The translations under genes were made by a program, and so were the position numbers. A DNA stretch of 64,000 nucleotides from Bacillus atrophaeus (GTDB lineage: Bacteria > Bacillota > Bacilli > Bacillales > Bacillaceae): assembly GCF_001584335.1 (NCBI RefSeq), contig NZ_LSBB01000018.1, positions 555,506 to 619,505 on the forward strand. The letters run 5' to 3'. The notes beneath the pieces were generated by a model. The model worked only from the letters and a program-made list of their open reading frames with translations. It was not told the DNA's origin and did not search any database. Shown here piece by piece: positions 10,175 to 18,593 of the stretch (its first letter is position 1; each line of letters opens with the position of its first letter).

Positions 10175-10979
10175 GGGCGTCTCGGCTTACGTAGACATTG
10201 ACCGTTTCAATGAGCGAATCAGAGTGGTCCGATATGATGGTAAAATCGAAAACGCTTTACCTGAGATCCTAGCTGCAGCAAAAAAGGAGCTCGCTGAAAA
10301 AGTGATTGTATATGCCAAGCAACAGGACGAAGCAGAGCTTGCGAAGCATTTATTTGTGACAGAAGGGCTTCTGGATGGCTATTACTTAGGCCATCGCGCG
10401 GCTGTGATGGTTCGTTACCTCTCTGAGAACAGAAGACTGACAAATTCCTATCTAGCAGAGCTGGAGATTGTCGAGACATTGTATAAAAAGTCCCCTTCAA
10501 TACGTCTAACAGCGACGCCGCCTTTTTTGATGAGCAGGTGTGAACCAAGGGACATTCACCAGTTGTCGATGCTGTACAAAAAAGTGTTCCGCACTTATCC
10601 AACCCCGATTTTTGACCCGGTATATATTGAAAAAACGATGAATGATAACACTGTCTATTATGCTATGTTTGATGACGGCCGGCTGATAGGGGCCGCCAGT
10701 GCGGAAGCCAATCCTGCTTTGGGGCATGCGGAAATAACTGACTGTGCCGTGCTCAAGGAATACAGGGGGCATTCACTGATGAATCATTTAATCGCCGCAT
10801 TGGAAAAAGAAATGGCCGACCGAGAGATTTTTCATGTGTTTTCACTCGCGCGCGCAGCCTCTTATGGAATGAACGCCGTGCTTCATCAATCAGGCTACAG
10901 CTATCGGGGAAGATTGATAAACAATTGCTATATATATGAAAGTCTTGAAAATATGAATGTATGGTGCAAGACATTATAA
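10152..10979 (+). CDS. yodP: beta-lysine N6-acetyltransferase YodP (AblB family)
   Basis: I place the start at ATG 10152 (275 residues) because AAGGGAG lies about 7 bp before it; an ATG at 10131 would add seven residues without a ribosome site. The C-terminal ~140 residues are a GNAT domain ([23 protein letters not shown], then [20 protein letters not shown] with the acetyl-CoA loop). AblB-family enzymes acetylate the terminal amine of beta-lysine made by the adjacent lysine 2,3-aminomutase. In methanogens the product is an osmolyte. Here the catabolic neighbours suggest a protected intermediate instead. Confidence 0.88.
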   Translation: MIRVMKREGVSAYVDIDRFNERIRVVRYDGKIENALPEILAAAKKELAEKVIVYAKQQDEAELAKHLFVTEGLLDGYYLGHRAAVMVRYLSENRRLTNSYLAELEIVETLYKKSPSIRLTATPPFLMSRCEPRDIHQLSMLYKKVFRTYPTPIFDPVYIEKTMNDNTVYYAMFDDGRLIGAASAEANPALGHAEITDCAVLKEYRGHSLMNHLIAALEKEMADREIFHVFSLARAASYGMNAVLHQSGYSYRGRLINNCYIYESLENMNVWCKTL

Positions 10980-11037
10980 GTTGAGAAATATTCACCATTC
11001 CGCCGTAAGGCAAAATGGTGATAAGGAGGAATTCCGT

Positions 11038-12456
11038 TTGGCAAATCAATGGTTTAAACCGAAGAGGCACTGGAAGGAGATTGAATTATGGAAGGATGTA
11101 CCCGAAGAAAAGTGGAATGACTGGGTGTGGCAGCTGACGCATACCGTCCGGACACTTGATGAATTAAAAAAAGTCATTCATTTAACTGAAGAGGAAGAAG
11201 AAGGAGTCAGAATATCTACCAAAACCATCCCCTTAAATATTACACCATATTACGCTTCCTTAATGAATCCTGATAATCCCAGATGCCCGATTCGGATGCA
11301 GTCTGTTCCGTTATCTGAAGAAATGCACAAAACCAAGTATGACCTTGAGGACCCGCTTCATGAAGATGAGGACTCTCCTGTACCGGGGCTGACGCACCGC
11401 TATCCGGACCGTGTTCTCTTTCTTGTCACAAATCAATGCTCAATGTACTGCCGGTATTGCACACGCAGACGGTTTTCAGGGCAAATCGGAATGGGAGTGC
11501 CTAAGAAACAGCTTGATGCCGCGATTGCTTATATACGGGAGACACCTGAAATCCGTGACTGCCTGATTTCAGGAGGAGACGGTTTACTGATCAACGACCA
11601 AATATTGGAGTATATTTTAAAGAATCTCCGTGCCATTCCGCATTTAGAAATCATCAGAATCGGAACAAGGGCACCGGTCGTCTTTCCGCAGCGAATTACC
11701 GATAATCTGTGTGAAATATTAAAAAAATATCATCCTGTCTGGCTGAATACTCATTTTAATACAAGCATTGAGATGACGGAGGAATCAGTCGAGGCTTGTG
11801 AAAAGTTAGTCAACGCAGGCGTTCCCGTCGGAAATCAGGCGGTTATATTAGCGGGTATTAATGATTCAGTTCCGATCATGAAAAAGCTCATGCACGATTT
11901 AGTGAAAATCAGAGTGCGCCCTTATTATATTTATCAATGCGATTTGTCAGAAGGCATCGGCCATTTCAGAGCGCCCGTTTCAAAAGGACTTGAAATCATT
12001 GAGGGGCTCCGCGGACATACATCCGGGTATGCAGTTCCGACATTTGTCGTTGACGCGCCGGGCGGAGGCGGGAAAATCGCTCTGCAGCCTAATTATGTTT
12101 TATCGCAAAGCCCTGATAAAGTCATTTTGCGGAATTTTGAAGGAGTCATCACGTCCTATCCCGAGCCGGAACATTATATTCCGAACCAGGCGGACGCCTA
12201 CTTTACGTCTGTGTATCCTGAAGTTTCCGAACAGAAGGAACCGATTGGATTGAGCGCTATTTTTGCAGACAAGGAGGTTTCCTTCACACCTGAAAACGTA
12301 TCCCGCATCAAAAGAAGAGAAGCATACACGGCGAACCCAGAGCACGAAACATTAAAAAACCGCAGGGACAAAAGGGATGAACTGAAGGAAAAGAAATTTC
12401 TGGCCCAGCAAAAGAAAGAAAAAGAGGGGGCGGAAAGCGGGGGAGATTCATCATGA
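11038..12456 (+). CDS. kamA: L-lysine 2,3-aminomutase
   Basis: The TTG at 11038, after AAGGAGGAATTCCG, gives 472 residues; an earlier ATG inside yodP lacks a ribosome site. Radical-SAM enzyme: CSMYCRYCTRRRF holds the cluster cysteines at residues 134, 138 and 141, followed by ISGGDGLL and the PLP region of the family (DAPGGGGKIALQPNYV near the C-terminal third). It converts L-lysine to L-beta-lysine with PLP and a 4Fe-4S cluster. The charged tail (RRDKRDELKEKKFLAQQKKEKE) is typical of Bacillus KamA. It overlaps yokU by ATGA. Confidence 0.96.
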   Translation: MANQWFKPKRHWKEIELWKDVPEEKWNDWVWQLTHTVRTLDELKKVIHLTEEEEEGVRISTKTIPLNITPYYASLMNPDNPRCPIRMQSVPLSEEMHKTKYDLEDPLHEDEDSPVPGLTHRYPDRVLFLVTNQCSMYCRYCTRRRFSGQIGMGVPKKQLDAAIAYIRETPEIRDCLISGGDGLLINDQILEYILKNLRAIPHLEIIRIGTRAPVVFPQRITDNLCEILKKYHPVWLNTHFNTSIEMTEESVEACEKLVNAGVPVGNQAVILAGINDSVPIMKKLMHDLVKIRVRPYYIYQCDLSEGIGHFRAPVSKGLEIIEGLRGHTSGYAVPTFVVDAPGGGGKIALQPNYVLSQSPDKVILRNFEGVITSYPEPEHYIPNQADAYFTSVYPEVSEQKEPIGLSAIFADKEVSFTPENVSRIKRREAYTANPEHETLKNRRDKRDELKEKKFLAQQKKEKEGAESGGDSS

Positions 12457-12731
12457 AAACATGTGAATGGTGCGGCGGGCTTCAAGCATCCCCTTGTGTG
12501 ACCGCCGTTTACTGGGAGCTTCCTGACGGCACAAAGGCGGTAGAAATTACAGATACACCCGCCTTGTCATGCGCTGACTGCGATATGGTCTATCAAGAGG
12601 AGCTGACAATAAAAGAAATTGAAGATCAATTGATTTTAATTGACACAAAAAAGCTTCCTCATACGATAACATTTCAGCAGCTGATGCAAACAGAACGGAT
12701 TTTGAAGCGCAATTATTTTGATTTCTCCTAA
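12453..12731 (+). CDS. yokU: zinc-ribbon protein YokU
   Basis: 92 residues; its ATG overlaps the kamA stop (ATGA), so translation is coupled. Two Cys pairs, CEWCGG at the N-terminus and CADCDMVYQEE near residue 42, make a likely zinc ribbon of the YgiT/YokU type. The remainder is helical (EIEDQLILIDTKKLPHTITF). Last gene of the sigma-E operon. Role in the lysine route unknown; possibly regulatory or structural. Confidence 0.85.
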   Translation: MKTCEWCGGLQASPCVTAVYWELPDGTKAVEITDTPALSCADCDMVYQEELTIKEIEDQLILIDTKKLPHTITFQQLMQTERILKRNYFDFS

Positions 12732-12816
12732 AGCGTGTTTGGTATTCTTTTGTTGTAATTTCATATCTGAAATGTATAATAGAACAACAAAAGACAGACA
12801 ACAGGAGGGGAAACCC

Positions 12817-13041
12817 ATGAAATCCTTTTACCACTATTTGATGAAATACAGAAATCCAAAACCGAAGGACAGTATCAGTGAGTTTGCAAATCAGGCATAT
12901 GAAGACCACAGCTTCCCAAAGATGTCCAGCGATTATCATGAGATCAGCTCTTATTTGGAACTGAATGCTGACTACTTGGAAACGATGGCCACTTTTGATG
13001 AAGCTTGGGAAAAATACGAGACTGAGGTGCCTCAAATATAA
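12817..13041 (+). CDS. yozE: YozE family protein
   Basis: 74 residues from the ATG after ACAGGAGGGGAAACCC, the exact length of B. subtilis YozE. A compact helical protein of the YozE/SAM-like fold family (FYHYLMKYRNPKPKDSISEFAN, then FPKMSSDYHEISSYLE). No enzyme residues. Monocistronic, with its own terminator. Function unknown. Confidence 0.9.
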   Translation: MKSFYHYLMKYRNPKPKDSISEFANQAYEDHSFPKMSSDYHEISSYLELNADYLETMATFDEAWEKYETEVPQI

Positions 13042-13050
13042 ACATGTTTT

Positions 13051-13078
13051 AAAACCGCATCCCCATGCGGTTTTTTTT
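13051..13078 (+). terminator. terminator after yozE
   Basis: Stem AACCGCAT/ATGCGGTT followed by a run of T. Confidence 0.88.
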
Positions 13079-13204
13079 GTAAGCGGATTTGATGTCCAGC
13101 TTTTGAATATAATTGGATATTTCCTTTGGTTTTCATGCCCATGCGAATTTGTGTCAGCCGGCATACGATAGCGTATGAGAAAGTCGCGGCAAGGGGGAGA
13201 CAGC

Positions 13205-13885
13205 ATGAAGCAAAACAAACCGAAATTCCAAGTAGGAGATATCGTGGTTGTCGTGATGTACGGAACAGTCGGAACGATTACGAAGGTACATCAGATTGAA
13301 AAACATTTTCTTTATGAAGTCAACCATAATGAAGTATTATATTTCGAAACGTCCATTCAGCTTTATAAAGATTATGAAGGCGTCATTGTAGATATGGAGA
13401 AACTGGATATTGAATATGAATTTCTCATTGGTGATGTCGTCTATGTAAAGGACTATGGAAAGGAACTGTTTCGAATTATCGGCCATAGAACGGAGATATG
13501 GAGATACTTGGAAGACGGGTGGGAAGATATTATTTATGAGCTGACTCGCTTAAAGGATGGAGAGTGGCTTGAAACGGAGGAAGAGGATCTCACGCTGGTT
13601 CTGAGAAAATATGAAATGGACCAGTTTGTGCATCAGCTTTTGTTTGTCCATTATGTCGGAGAAACAGCTCATGAGATCGGCGAAGATGTCATATCGACCG
13701 CTCTTCTTCAGTTTGAAGGCGATGCTGAAGTCCAAGATAACCTTCACGTTCTAGCTGTATCTATTGTGGATGAGCTTTTAGACATTTATAACGACTATAA
13801 AATCCTGTATGAAATATTTCAGGATGAAGAATATAAAGATATGATGAATTTTGTGCTGGATAGTTTAAAGGAGCATTTCGGCTAG
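13205..13885 (+). CDS. yodN: conserved protein YodN
   Basis: 226 residues from the ATG behind GGGGGAGACAGC; an in-frame ATG 30 bp earlier lacks a ribosome site. The first ~60 residues look like a small beta-barrel (FQVGDIVVVVMYGTVGTITKVHQIEKHFLYEVN), repeated loosely near residue 80 (FLIGDVVYVKDYGKELFRIIGHRTEIWRY). The rest is acidic and helical. Two tandem KOW/SH3-like modules are my reading. No known function. Its stop overlaps the end of a converging small gene. Confidence 0.85.
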   Translation: MKQNKPKFQVGDIVVVVMYGTVGTITKVHQIEKHFLYEVNHNEVLYFETSIQLYKDYEGVIVDMEKLDIEYEFLIGDVVYVKDYGKELFRIIGHRTEIWRYLEDGWEDIIYELTRLKDGEWLETEEEDLTLVLRKYEMDQFVHQLLFVHYVGETAHEIGEDVISTALLQFEGDAEVQDNLHVLAVSIVDELLDIYNDYKILYEIFQDEEYKDMMNFVLDSLKEHFG

Positions 13886-14025
13886 CTTGCTAAAAAACGG
13901 ACGGCGACATATAAGAAGTAAGGAAAGCAGCCTATAAACATGATATAAGACATTGTTTTCAGCACCTTTTCCATCATCAGATCAAATCCATCTCCGTCCA
14001 GTGCAGCCATCATTTTTGTGATCAT
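13882..14025 (-). CDS. small membrane protein, 47 residues
   Basis: On the reverse strand MITKMMAALDGDGFDLMMEKVLKTM... ends in one hydrophobic segment (SYIMFIGCFPYFLYVAVRF). A GGGGG ribosome-site-like run lies 8 bases before the ATG. The stop overlaps the yodN stop. An open frame ending precisely there, with a membrane helix, supports a real small gene in a gap otherwise empty. No family recognised. Confidence 0.5.
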   Translation of the reverse strand: MITKMMAALDGDGFDLMMEKVLKTMSYIMFIGCFPYFLYVAVRFLAS

Positions 14026-14144
14026 TACTCATGCCCCCATGCTTGTTTTTTTATTCATGTATATGAGAAAAAGAATTGTTTAGAACAACCCGGTATAATT
14101 TGGCCGTCCATTTCATAAAACATAAAAAAGGAGGCGGTACTGTC

Positions 14145-14321
14145 ATGAAAGAAATAGATCTTGTGATTGATACAGAAGAAATCGCTGAATTTTTTTACAA
14201 AGAACTCGCAAAACGGGGCTACATACCATGTGAAGAGGAGATATTTGAAATAGCCGATATCACCTTTGATTATTTATTAGAAAAATGTATGATAGATGAA
14301 GAGCTGGATGATGAATGTTAA
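14145..14321 (+). CDS. yozD: YozD, small acidic protein
   Basis: 58 residues from the ATG after GGAGGCGGTACTGTC, the B. subtilis YozD length. Very acidic (EEEIFEIADITF, MIDEELDDEC), probably helical; no membrane segment. Followed closely by a terminator. Function unknown. Confidence 0.88.
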   Translation: MKEIDLVIDTEEIAEFFYKELAKRGYIPCEEEIFEIADITFDYLLEKCMIDEELDDEC

Positions 14322-14328
14322 ACGTCTA

Positions 14329-14357
14329 ACCGGAGTGAGGCAGCTCCGGTTTTTTTA
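14329..14357 (+). terminator. terminator after yozD
   Basis: Stem ACCGGAG/CTCCGGT and seven T. Confidence 0.85.
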
Positions 14358-14387
14358 TACGGCCTATGAAACAGGAGGGGAAGAAAA

Positions 14388-15026
14388 TTGTACAAGCCGG
14401 TCAGTCTGTTTGTTTTGTTTATCTTTTTTACTGCAGTGATCCATATCAATGCTGTCCAATTCTTTGATGATACCGTGATGCAGGCAGCAACTCATATGAG
14501 GCAGCCCTGGCTGAACCATGTCATGTTATGGTGTACCCAGCTTGGTTCGTCAGCTTTTTTATTGCCTCTGATTATCATAGTCGGAGCAGTGCTGCTGGCG
14601 TACACCAAAACGTGGGACGGCATTTTGTTACTCGTCATGTTTCTTTGTGAACGTCTCTTGAACCGCGGTTTAAAAGATTGGATAGAAAGGGCGAGGCCCG
14701 CCTTTGAACCGCTCGTCCGCGAAACGTCCTATAGCTTTCCGAGCGGACACTCCATGAATGCGGCGTGCGTGTATCCCATTATCGCGTATCTGTTAGTGAA
14801 GCATATCCCTTTTTTGACTGCCCGCAAAAAGACGGTTTACACTCTTATTTGTGTTCTTGTCGCCCTTGTCGGCGCAAGCAGAATCTATCTTGGCGCGCAT
14901 TTCTTTACAGATGTTCTCGGGGGCTTCAGCGTAGGATTGATGCTGTTTTTCCTCTTGAAACTTTTTGACGAAAAGTATAGGCCATTCGACAAAAATAGAG
15001 AGAGGAAAACCGGGGAAAAACGCTAA
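14388..15026 (+). CDS. yodM: PAP2-family lipid phosphatase YodM
   Basis: 212 residues, TTG start after ACAGGAGGGGAAGAAAA. About five to six membrane helices. The three phosphatase motifs are present: KDWIERARP (KxxxxxxRP), YSFPSGHSMNA (PSGH), and SRIYLGAHFFTDVLGG (SRxxxxxHxxxD). The B. subtilis homologue has undecaprenyl-pyrophosphate and phosphatidylglycerophosphate phosphatase activity reported, so a backup role in lipid-carrier recycling at the membrane is likely. Confidence 0.92.
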   Translation: MYKPVSLFVLFIFFTAVIHINAVQFFDDTVMQAATHMRQPWLNHVMLWCTQLGSSAFLLPLIIIVGAVLLAYTKTWDGILLLVMFLCERLLNRGLKDWIERARPAFEPLVRETSYSFPSGHSMNAACVYPIIAYLLVKHIPFLTARKKTVYTLICVLVALVGASRIYLGAHFFTDVLGGFSVGLMLFFLLKLFDEKYRPFDKNRERKTGEKR

Positions 15027-15057
15027 TACTATAAAGAAATAAGAGGGAGGGATCTTG

Positions 15058-15378
15058 ATGCCATTACCGTTGTCTGTATTTAAAAAGAAACCTTGTGCTT
15101 ATGATGTGACAATTTTTCAAACACCCCGCTATGGTGAGAAAAAAGGTTATAAAGTCGTCTATCGGACGGAACTTGACGGCAGCAATCATCAAGAAGTGCT
15201 GAAAAGGGCATTTTCAACATTTAATGTTTTTGATACAGTCCCAAATGATTATCAGGCAAGGTTTATGGCGACAGGAGATGTGATCCTGATTGATGAAGGT
15301 AAAAGAGGCAAAACCTATTATAAACTGCTTTCCACAGGCTGGAGCAAGATTAACCGCCTGATCGTACAAGCCACATAA
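15058..15378 (+). CDS. yodL: YodL, cell-shape modifying protein
   Basis: 106 residues from ATG 15058, behind AGAGGGAGGGATCTTG, the B. subtilis length. Compact mixed alpha/beta (YDVTIFQTPRYGEKKGYKVVYRTE, FNVFDTVPNDYQARFMATGDVILIDEG), resembling the YodL domain of anti-restriction-like proteins. In B. subtilis YodL is expressed early in sporulation and alters cell shape through MreB/Mbl when overproduced. It follows yodM by ~30 bp. Confidence 0.9.
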   Translation: MPLPLSVFKKKPCAYDVTIFQTPRYGEKKGYKVVYRTELDGSNHQEVLKRAFSTFNVFDTVPNDYQARFMATGDVILIDEGKRGKTYYKLLSTGWSKINRLIVQAT

Positions 15379-15380
15379 CG

Positions 15381-15410
15381 AAAAAAACTGCGGACGCCCG
15401 CAGTTTTTCT
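15381..15410 (+). terminator. terminator after yodL
   Basis: Stem ACTGCGG/CCGCAGT with A- and T-runs; could also serve the converging small gene. Confidence 0.85.
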
Positions 15411-15416
15411 TTATCT

Positions 15417-15542
15417 TTAAGGCTTTCGCTTAGCAGCGGAATGCTCTTTTCCATGCGCTTCTTCAGCCGCAATGACATCTTCAGCTGGCACATGGTTATT
15501 CTTTTTTTGTCCGGTTACGCGGTTTCGCTGTTTTTTGCCCAT
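15417..15542 (-). CDS. small basic hydrophilic protein, 41 residues
   Basis: Reverse-strand ATG after AAAAGGAGGGGTGTAGAAC, a near-perfect ribosome site. The product (MGKKQRNRVTGQKKNNHVPA..., ending SAAKRKP) is very basic at both ends with an acidic middle. It recalls the small acid-soluble or spore-associated peptides of Bacillus in composition, but I do not recognise the family. Confidence 0.65.
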   Translation of the reverse strand: MGKKQRNRVTGQKKNNHVPAEDVIAAEEAHGKEHSAAKRKP

Positions 15543-15732
15543 GTTCTACACCCCTCCTTTTGCTGTTAGGTTTTCATGTAACCGTTTGAATTATCCGTAA
15601 CCGCCGACTTTTAAGCTTGAATCATTTTCTTTTTTTACCCATTCATTTATAATCAATGCTGAAGTTTGTCTCATCGTGCCATTCATTGTAAAATGAAAGG
15701 GATGACATAATGGGAGTGCAGGAGGAATAAAC

Positions 15733-16431
15733 ATGAGTGTACATATAGGTGCGGAAAAAGGGCAGATTGCCGATACAGTGCTGCTGCCGGGAGATCCGCT
15801 CAGAGCCAAATTTATCGCTGAAACGTATCTTGAAAATGTGGAATGCTACAATGAAGTAAGAGGCATGTACGGCTTTACGGGCACGTATAAAGGTAAAAAA
15901 ATATCCGTTCAAGGAACGGGAATGGGTGTGCCGTCTATTTCAATTTATGTGAATGAATTGATTCAAAGCTATGATGTGCAGAATTTAATCAGAGTAGGGT
16001 CTTGCGGCGCCATCCGTGAAGATGTTAAAGTTCGCGACGTGATTTTGGCGATGACCTCCTCAACGGATTCACAAATGAACCGGGTCGCTTTCGGCAGCAT
16101 TGATTTTGCTCCGTGCGCAGATTTTGATCTTCTCAATCATGCATATGAAGCGGCTAAACAAAACGGCGTCCCTGTAAGAGTGGGCAGCGTATTTACAGCC
16201 GATCAATTTTACAATGAAGATTCACAAATCGCAAAGCTTGCAAAATACGGCGTGCTCGGTGTAGAAATGGAAACGACAGCTTTGTACACATTAGCGGCAA
16301 AGCATAACAGAAAAGCACTTTCTATCCTGACTGTGAGCGATCATGTATTGACAGGTGAAGAGACAACGGCAGAAGAGCGCCAAACAACTTTTCATGATAT
16401 GATAGAAGTGGCTTTACATTCTGTATCTTAA
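15733..16431 (+). CDS. deoD: purine-nucleoside phosphorylase DeoD
   Basis: 232 residues, start after GCAGGAGGAATAA. Trimeric/hexameric PNP (PNP/UDP family): [15 protein letters not shown] at residues 18-32, [29 protein letters not shown] (substrate-binding Met-Glu) and TVSDH with the catalytic Asp. It splits adenosine/deoxyadenosine and related nucleosides with phosphate in the cytoplasm. Monocistronic here. Confidence 0.96.
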   Translation: MSVHIGAEKGQIADTVLLPGDPLRAKFIAETYLENVECYNEVRGMYGFTGTYKGKKISVQGTGMGVPSISIYVNELIQSYDVQNLIRVGSCGAIREDVKVRDVILAMTSSTDSQMNRVAFGSIDFAPCADFDLLNHAYEAAKQNGVPVRVGSVFTADQFYNEDSQIAKLAKYGVLGVEMETTALYTLAAKHNRKALSILTVSDHVLTGEETTAEERQTTFHDMIEVALHSVS

Positions 16432-16514
16432 TTGGATAAAAAGAGGCATGCTGGAAGCAGCGGCCTTTTCTTTATGGGTAAAGCATGATTTGAAAAAAGG
16501 AAGGTAATGGTGTA

Positions 16515-17339
16515 ATGAAAAAATCCAGTAAATGGTTCTCGCTGGCCGCCGCGCTCAGTGTAACGGCAATTGTTGGGACGGGCTGCAGTATCTCAAACGG
16601 AGACGATAAAAAGGATACGCAATCTTCTGCCGAAACCAAACAGTCAGATGAGAATTCATCAAACAGCAAAACAGCAACAAACACAACGGACAAGGAGTTT
16701 TTGCTCGAAAGCAAATACTTTAATAATATCAAGGAAGTCAACGGACTGGAAACGATCCAAAATCCGGACAACATCCTGGCGCTTGTGAATAAGGAATACG
16801 CACTGCCGGGAACCTATGAACCTAGTGATCTCGTCATCCCGAATGTGAAATTTTCTTTTGATGAAAAAATCCAAAAAAGATATATCAGAAAAGAAGCGGC
16901 TAAAGCATTAGAAGAATTGTTTAAAGCGGGAAAAGAGAAAGGCTATGAGCTTGCTGCTGTATCAGGATACCGGGCTTATGACAGACAAGAAGTGATTTAT
17001 AACAATGAAGTCAGTCAAAAAGGCGAAAAGAAAGCGAAGGAAGCGGTTGCCTATCCTGGGCAAAGCGAGCATCAGACAGGGCTTGCGATGGATATTTCCA
17101 GCAGAAGCAACGGTTTTGAACTCAATGAAGCGTTTGGAGGTACAGACGATGGCAAATGGGTACAGGATCACGCATATGAATACGGTTTTATCATCCGCTA
17201 TCCTAAAGGTAAAGAAGATGTCACAAAATATGAATATGAACCATGGCATTTACGTTATGTAGGCAAAAAAGCAGCCAAAGTCATCCATGAACACGGTTTA
17301 ACGCTGGAAGAATATTTTAATGAAGTGAAGAAAGTATAG
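16515..17339 (+). CDS. yodJ: D-alanyl-D-alanine carboxypeptidase lipoprotein YodJ
   Basis: 274 residues, start after AAAGGAAGGTAATGGTGTA. Lipoprotein signal ending at a lipobox TGCS near residue 24, then a Ser/Thr/Asp-rich linker. VanY (M15B) catalytic domain: SGYRAYDRQEVIYNNEV, SEHQTGLAMDIS (zinc His and Asp), and EPWHLRYVGK (catalytic Glu-x-x-His). Expected to trim peptidoglycan stem peptides at the outer face of the membrane. Confidence 0.92.
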   Translation: MKKSSKWFSLAAALSVTAIVGTGCSISNGDDKKDTQSSAETKQSDENSSNSKTATNTTDKEFLLESKYFNNIKEVNGLETIQNPDNILALVNKEYALPGTYEPSDLVIPNVKFSFDEKIQKRYIRKEAAKALEELFKAGKEKGYELAAVSGYRAYDRQEVIYNNEVSQKGEKKAKEAVAYPGQSEHQTGLAMDISSRSNGFELNEAFGGTDDGKWVQDHAYEYGFIIRYPKGKEDVTKYEYEPWHLRYVGKKAAKVIHEHGLTLEEYFNEVKKV

Positions 17340-17343
17340 GAGA

Positions 17344-17377
17344 AAGCCCGCTTGCAACAGTTCAAGCGGGCTTTTTT
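17344..17377. terminator. terminator yodJ/yodI
   Basis: Stem AAGCCCGCTTG/CAAGCGGGCTT with T-run, between converging genes. Confidence 0.88.
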
Positions 17378-17382
17378 CTGCA

Positions 17383-17649
17383 TTAAAAAAAGAACAATCC
17401 TGCCAGTGCCACACCGGCAATAAATCCGAGACCGATGCCGTACGCTCCGTATCCATACCCATAGCCGCCGTAATAGCCGCCATAAAATCCGAGTCCGAAG
17501 CCTCCTGGGCCGGATTGATGAACAGGTGTGATGAAGACTTTGCTGTTTGTGACACGGGTAATTCTGCCAACGTGAACCCTGCCGTTTTTTTCTGTAATTC
17601 TAGCAACTTTTCCTTGGTGCTGGCGGCAGAGATGATAATACTTTTCCAA
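17383..17649 (-). CDS. yodI: YodI, Gly/Tyr-rich spore-type protein
   Basis: 88 residues. The first half is a small beta-type domain (GKVARITEKNGRVHVGRITRVTNSKVFITPV). The second half is a Gly/Tyr repeat (GFYGGYYGGYGYGYGAYG) ending in a hydrophobic segment (GLGFIAGVALAGLFFF). The pattern is like that of Bacillus spore-coat or sporulation proteins. B. subtilis YodI is in the same place. Confidence 0.82.
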   Translation of the reverse strand: MEKYYHLCRQHQGKVARITEKNGRVHVGRITRVTNSKVFITPVHQSGPGGFGLGFYGGYYGGYGYGYGAYGIGLGFIAGVALAGLFFF

Positions 17650-17735
17650 TATGATTCCCTCCTATCCTGCCTTTCTATCAGCTTATGATAGATTTTCTAA
17701 AAAGGTTGGACGAAAGCAGGAGGTTAAACGCCGAT

Positions 17736-18437
17736 TTACTTATATGCGAAAAAGACACAGTGCCCCATATACTCGCTGTATGTCTGCATGAGCTCATAAT
17801 GGGCTTGCAGCGTGTCATAGTAAATCGGCGGAATTGAAAGAGACAAATCCATTTCAGTTGTCGGTTCATGATCGGTATTCTCTTGATGAAGTTCAATTGT
17901 TTCTGTTTTGCGAAAGCCATGCTGCATCATCGTTTGCTTCCATTCAGCATCATCCAACAACTCGGTAAATCCATAGAAATCCGTCATTTTTTTCTTTTCT
18001 GCTCCGGACAGAGGCTTTTTCAGCGCTGCTTCTATTCCAATCAGCATTCCGCCGGGCTTCAGCACCCGGTAAATGTCCGGCAGCGAGGATGGAATATGAG
18101 AGAAGCTGAGAACGGATTCCGACAGAACGGCAGAAAAGGTTTCAGAGGAAAAGGGAAGCTCTTCAAGATTAGCGAGATAAGCGGGAATTGACAGTCCTTC
18201 ACTTGCGAATCTTTTTTTGGCCTTTTCCAGCATGACGGGGTCTTTGTCGATTACAGTGACAGGGTACAATAAATGTCCCAAATATGCGGCGGTCTGCCCG
18301 GTTCCGCACCCGGCATCAAGGATCGGCAGGTTAGAGGGCAGAGCGGCCTTCCGTAATAAGGTTTTCGTGAAAGCAAGCCCGCCCGGATGTGCTCCCGCAA
18401 CACCGAATAAGGAAAGCATTTCTAAATAGCGGCTCAA
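17736..18437 (-). CDS. yodH: SAM-dependent methyltransferase YodH
   Basis: 233 residues. Class I Rossmann methyltransferase: LDAGCGTGQTAAYLG (motif I, residues ~40-54), VTVIDKDPVMLEKAKKR (motif II acidic residue), LEELPFSSETFSAVLSESVLSF and LKPGGMLIGIEAAL. Related to UbiE/BioC-like enzymes; the substrate is unknown. Monocistronic, divergent from ctpA. Confidence 0.88.
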   Translation of the reverse strand: MSRYLEMLSLFGVAGAHPGGLAFTKTLLRKAALPSNLPILDAGCGTGQTAAYLGHLLYPVTVIDKDPVMLEKAKKRFASEGLSIPAYLANLEELPFSSETFSAVLSESVLSFSHIPSSLPDIYRVLKPGGMLIGIEAALKKPLSGAEKKKMTDFYGFTELLDDAEWKQTMMQHGFRKTETIELHQENTDHEPTTEMDLSLSIPPIYYDTLQAHYELMQTYSEYMGHCVFFAYK

Positions 18438-18536
18438 AGTTCGAATCCTCCCTTCTGCGTCAGCATATGTTGAGAGAAAAACATAGGTTTACCTATAAGG
18501 GAAAGAAAGGCGCGAATCTTCATTTTAGGGTTCGAG

Positions 18537-18565
18537 TTGACGAATAGAGGTTCGTCTATGATAAT
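18537..18565 (+). promoter_or_regulatory. sigma-A-type promoter of ctpA
   Basis: TTGACG at 18537-18542, 17 bp, then GATAAT at 18560-18565; 28 bp before the ctpA start. Confidence 0.6.
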
Positions 18566-18593
18566 AATGTAAGAATAAAAAGGTGGTGTTTAA

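Noticed and set aside
10957..11037. Longer kamA start at ATG 10957 inside yodP
   Set aside because: The strong AAGGAGGA site directly before TTG 11038 and the usual family length argue for the later start.
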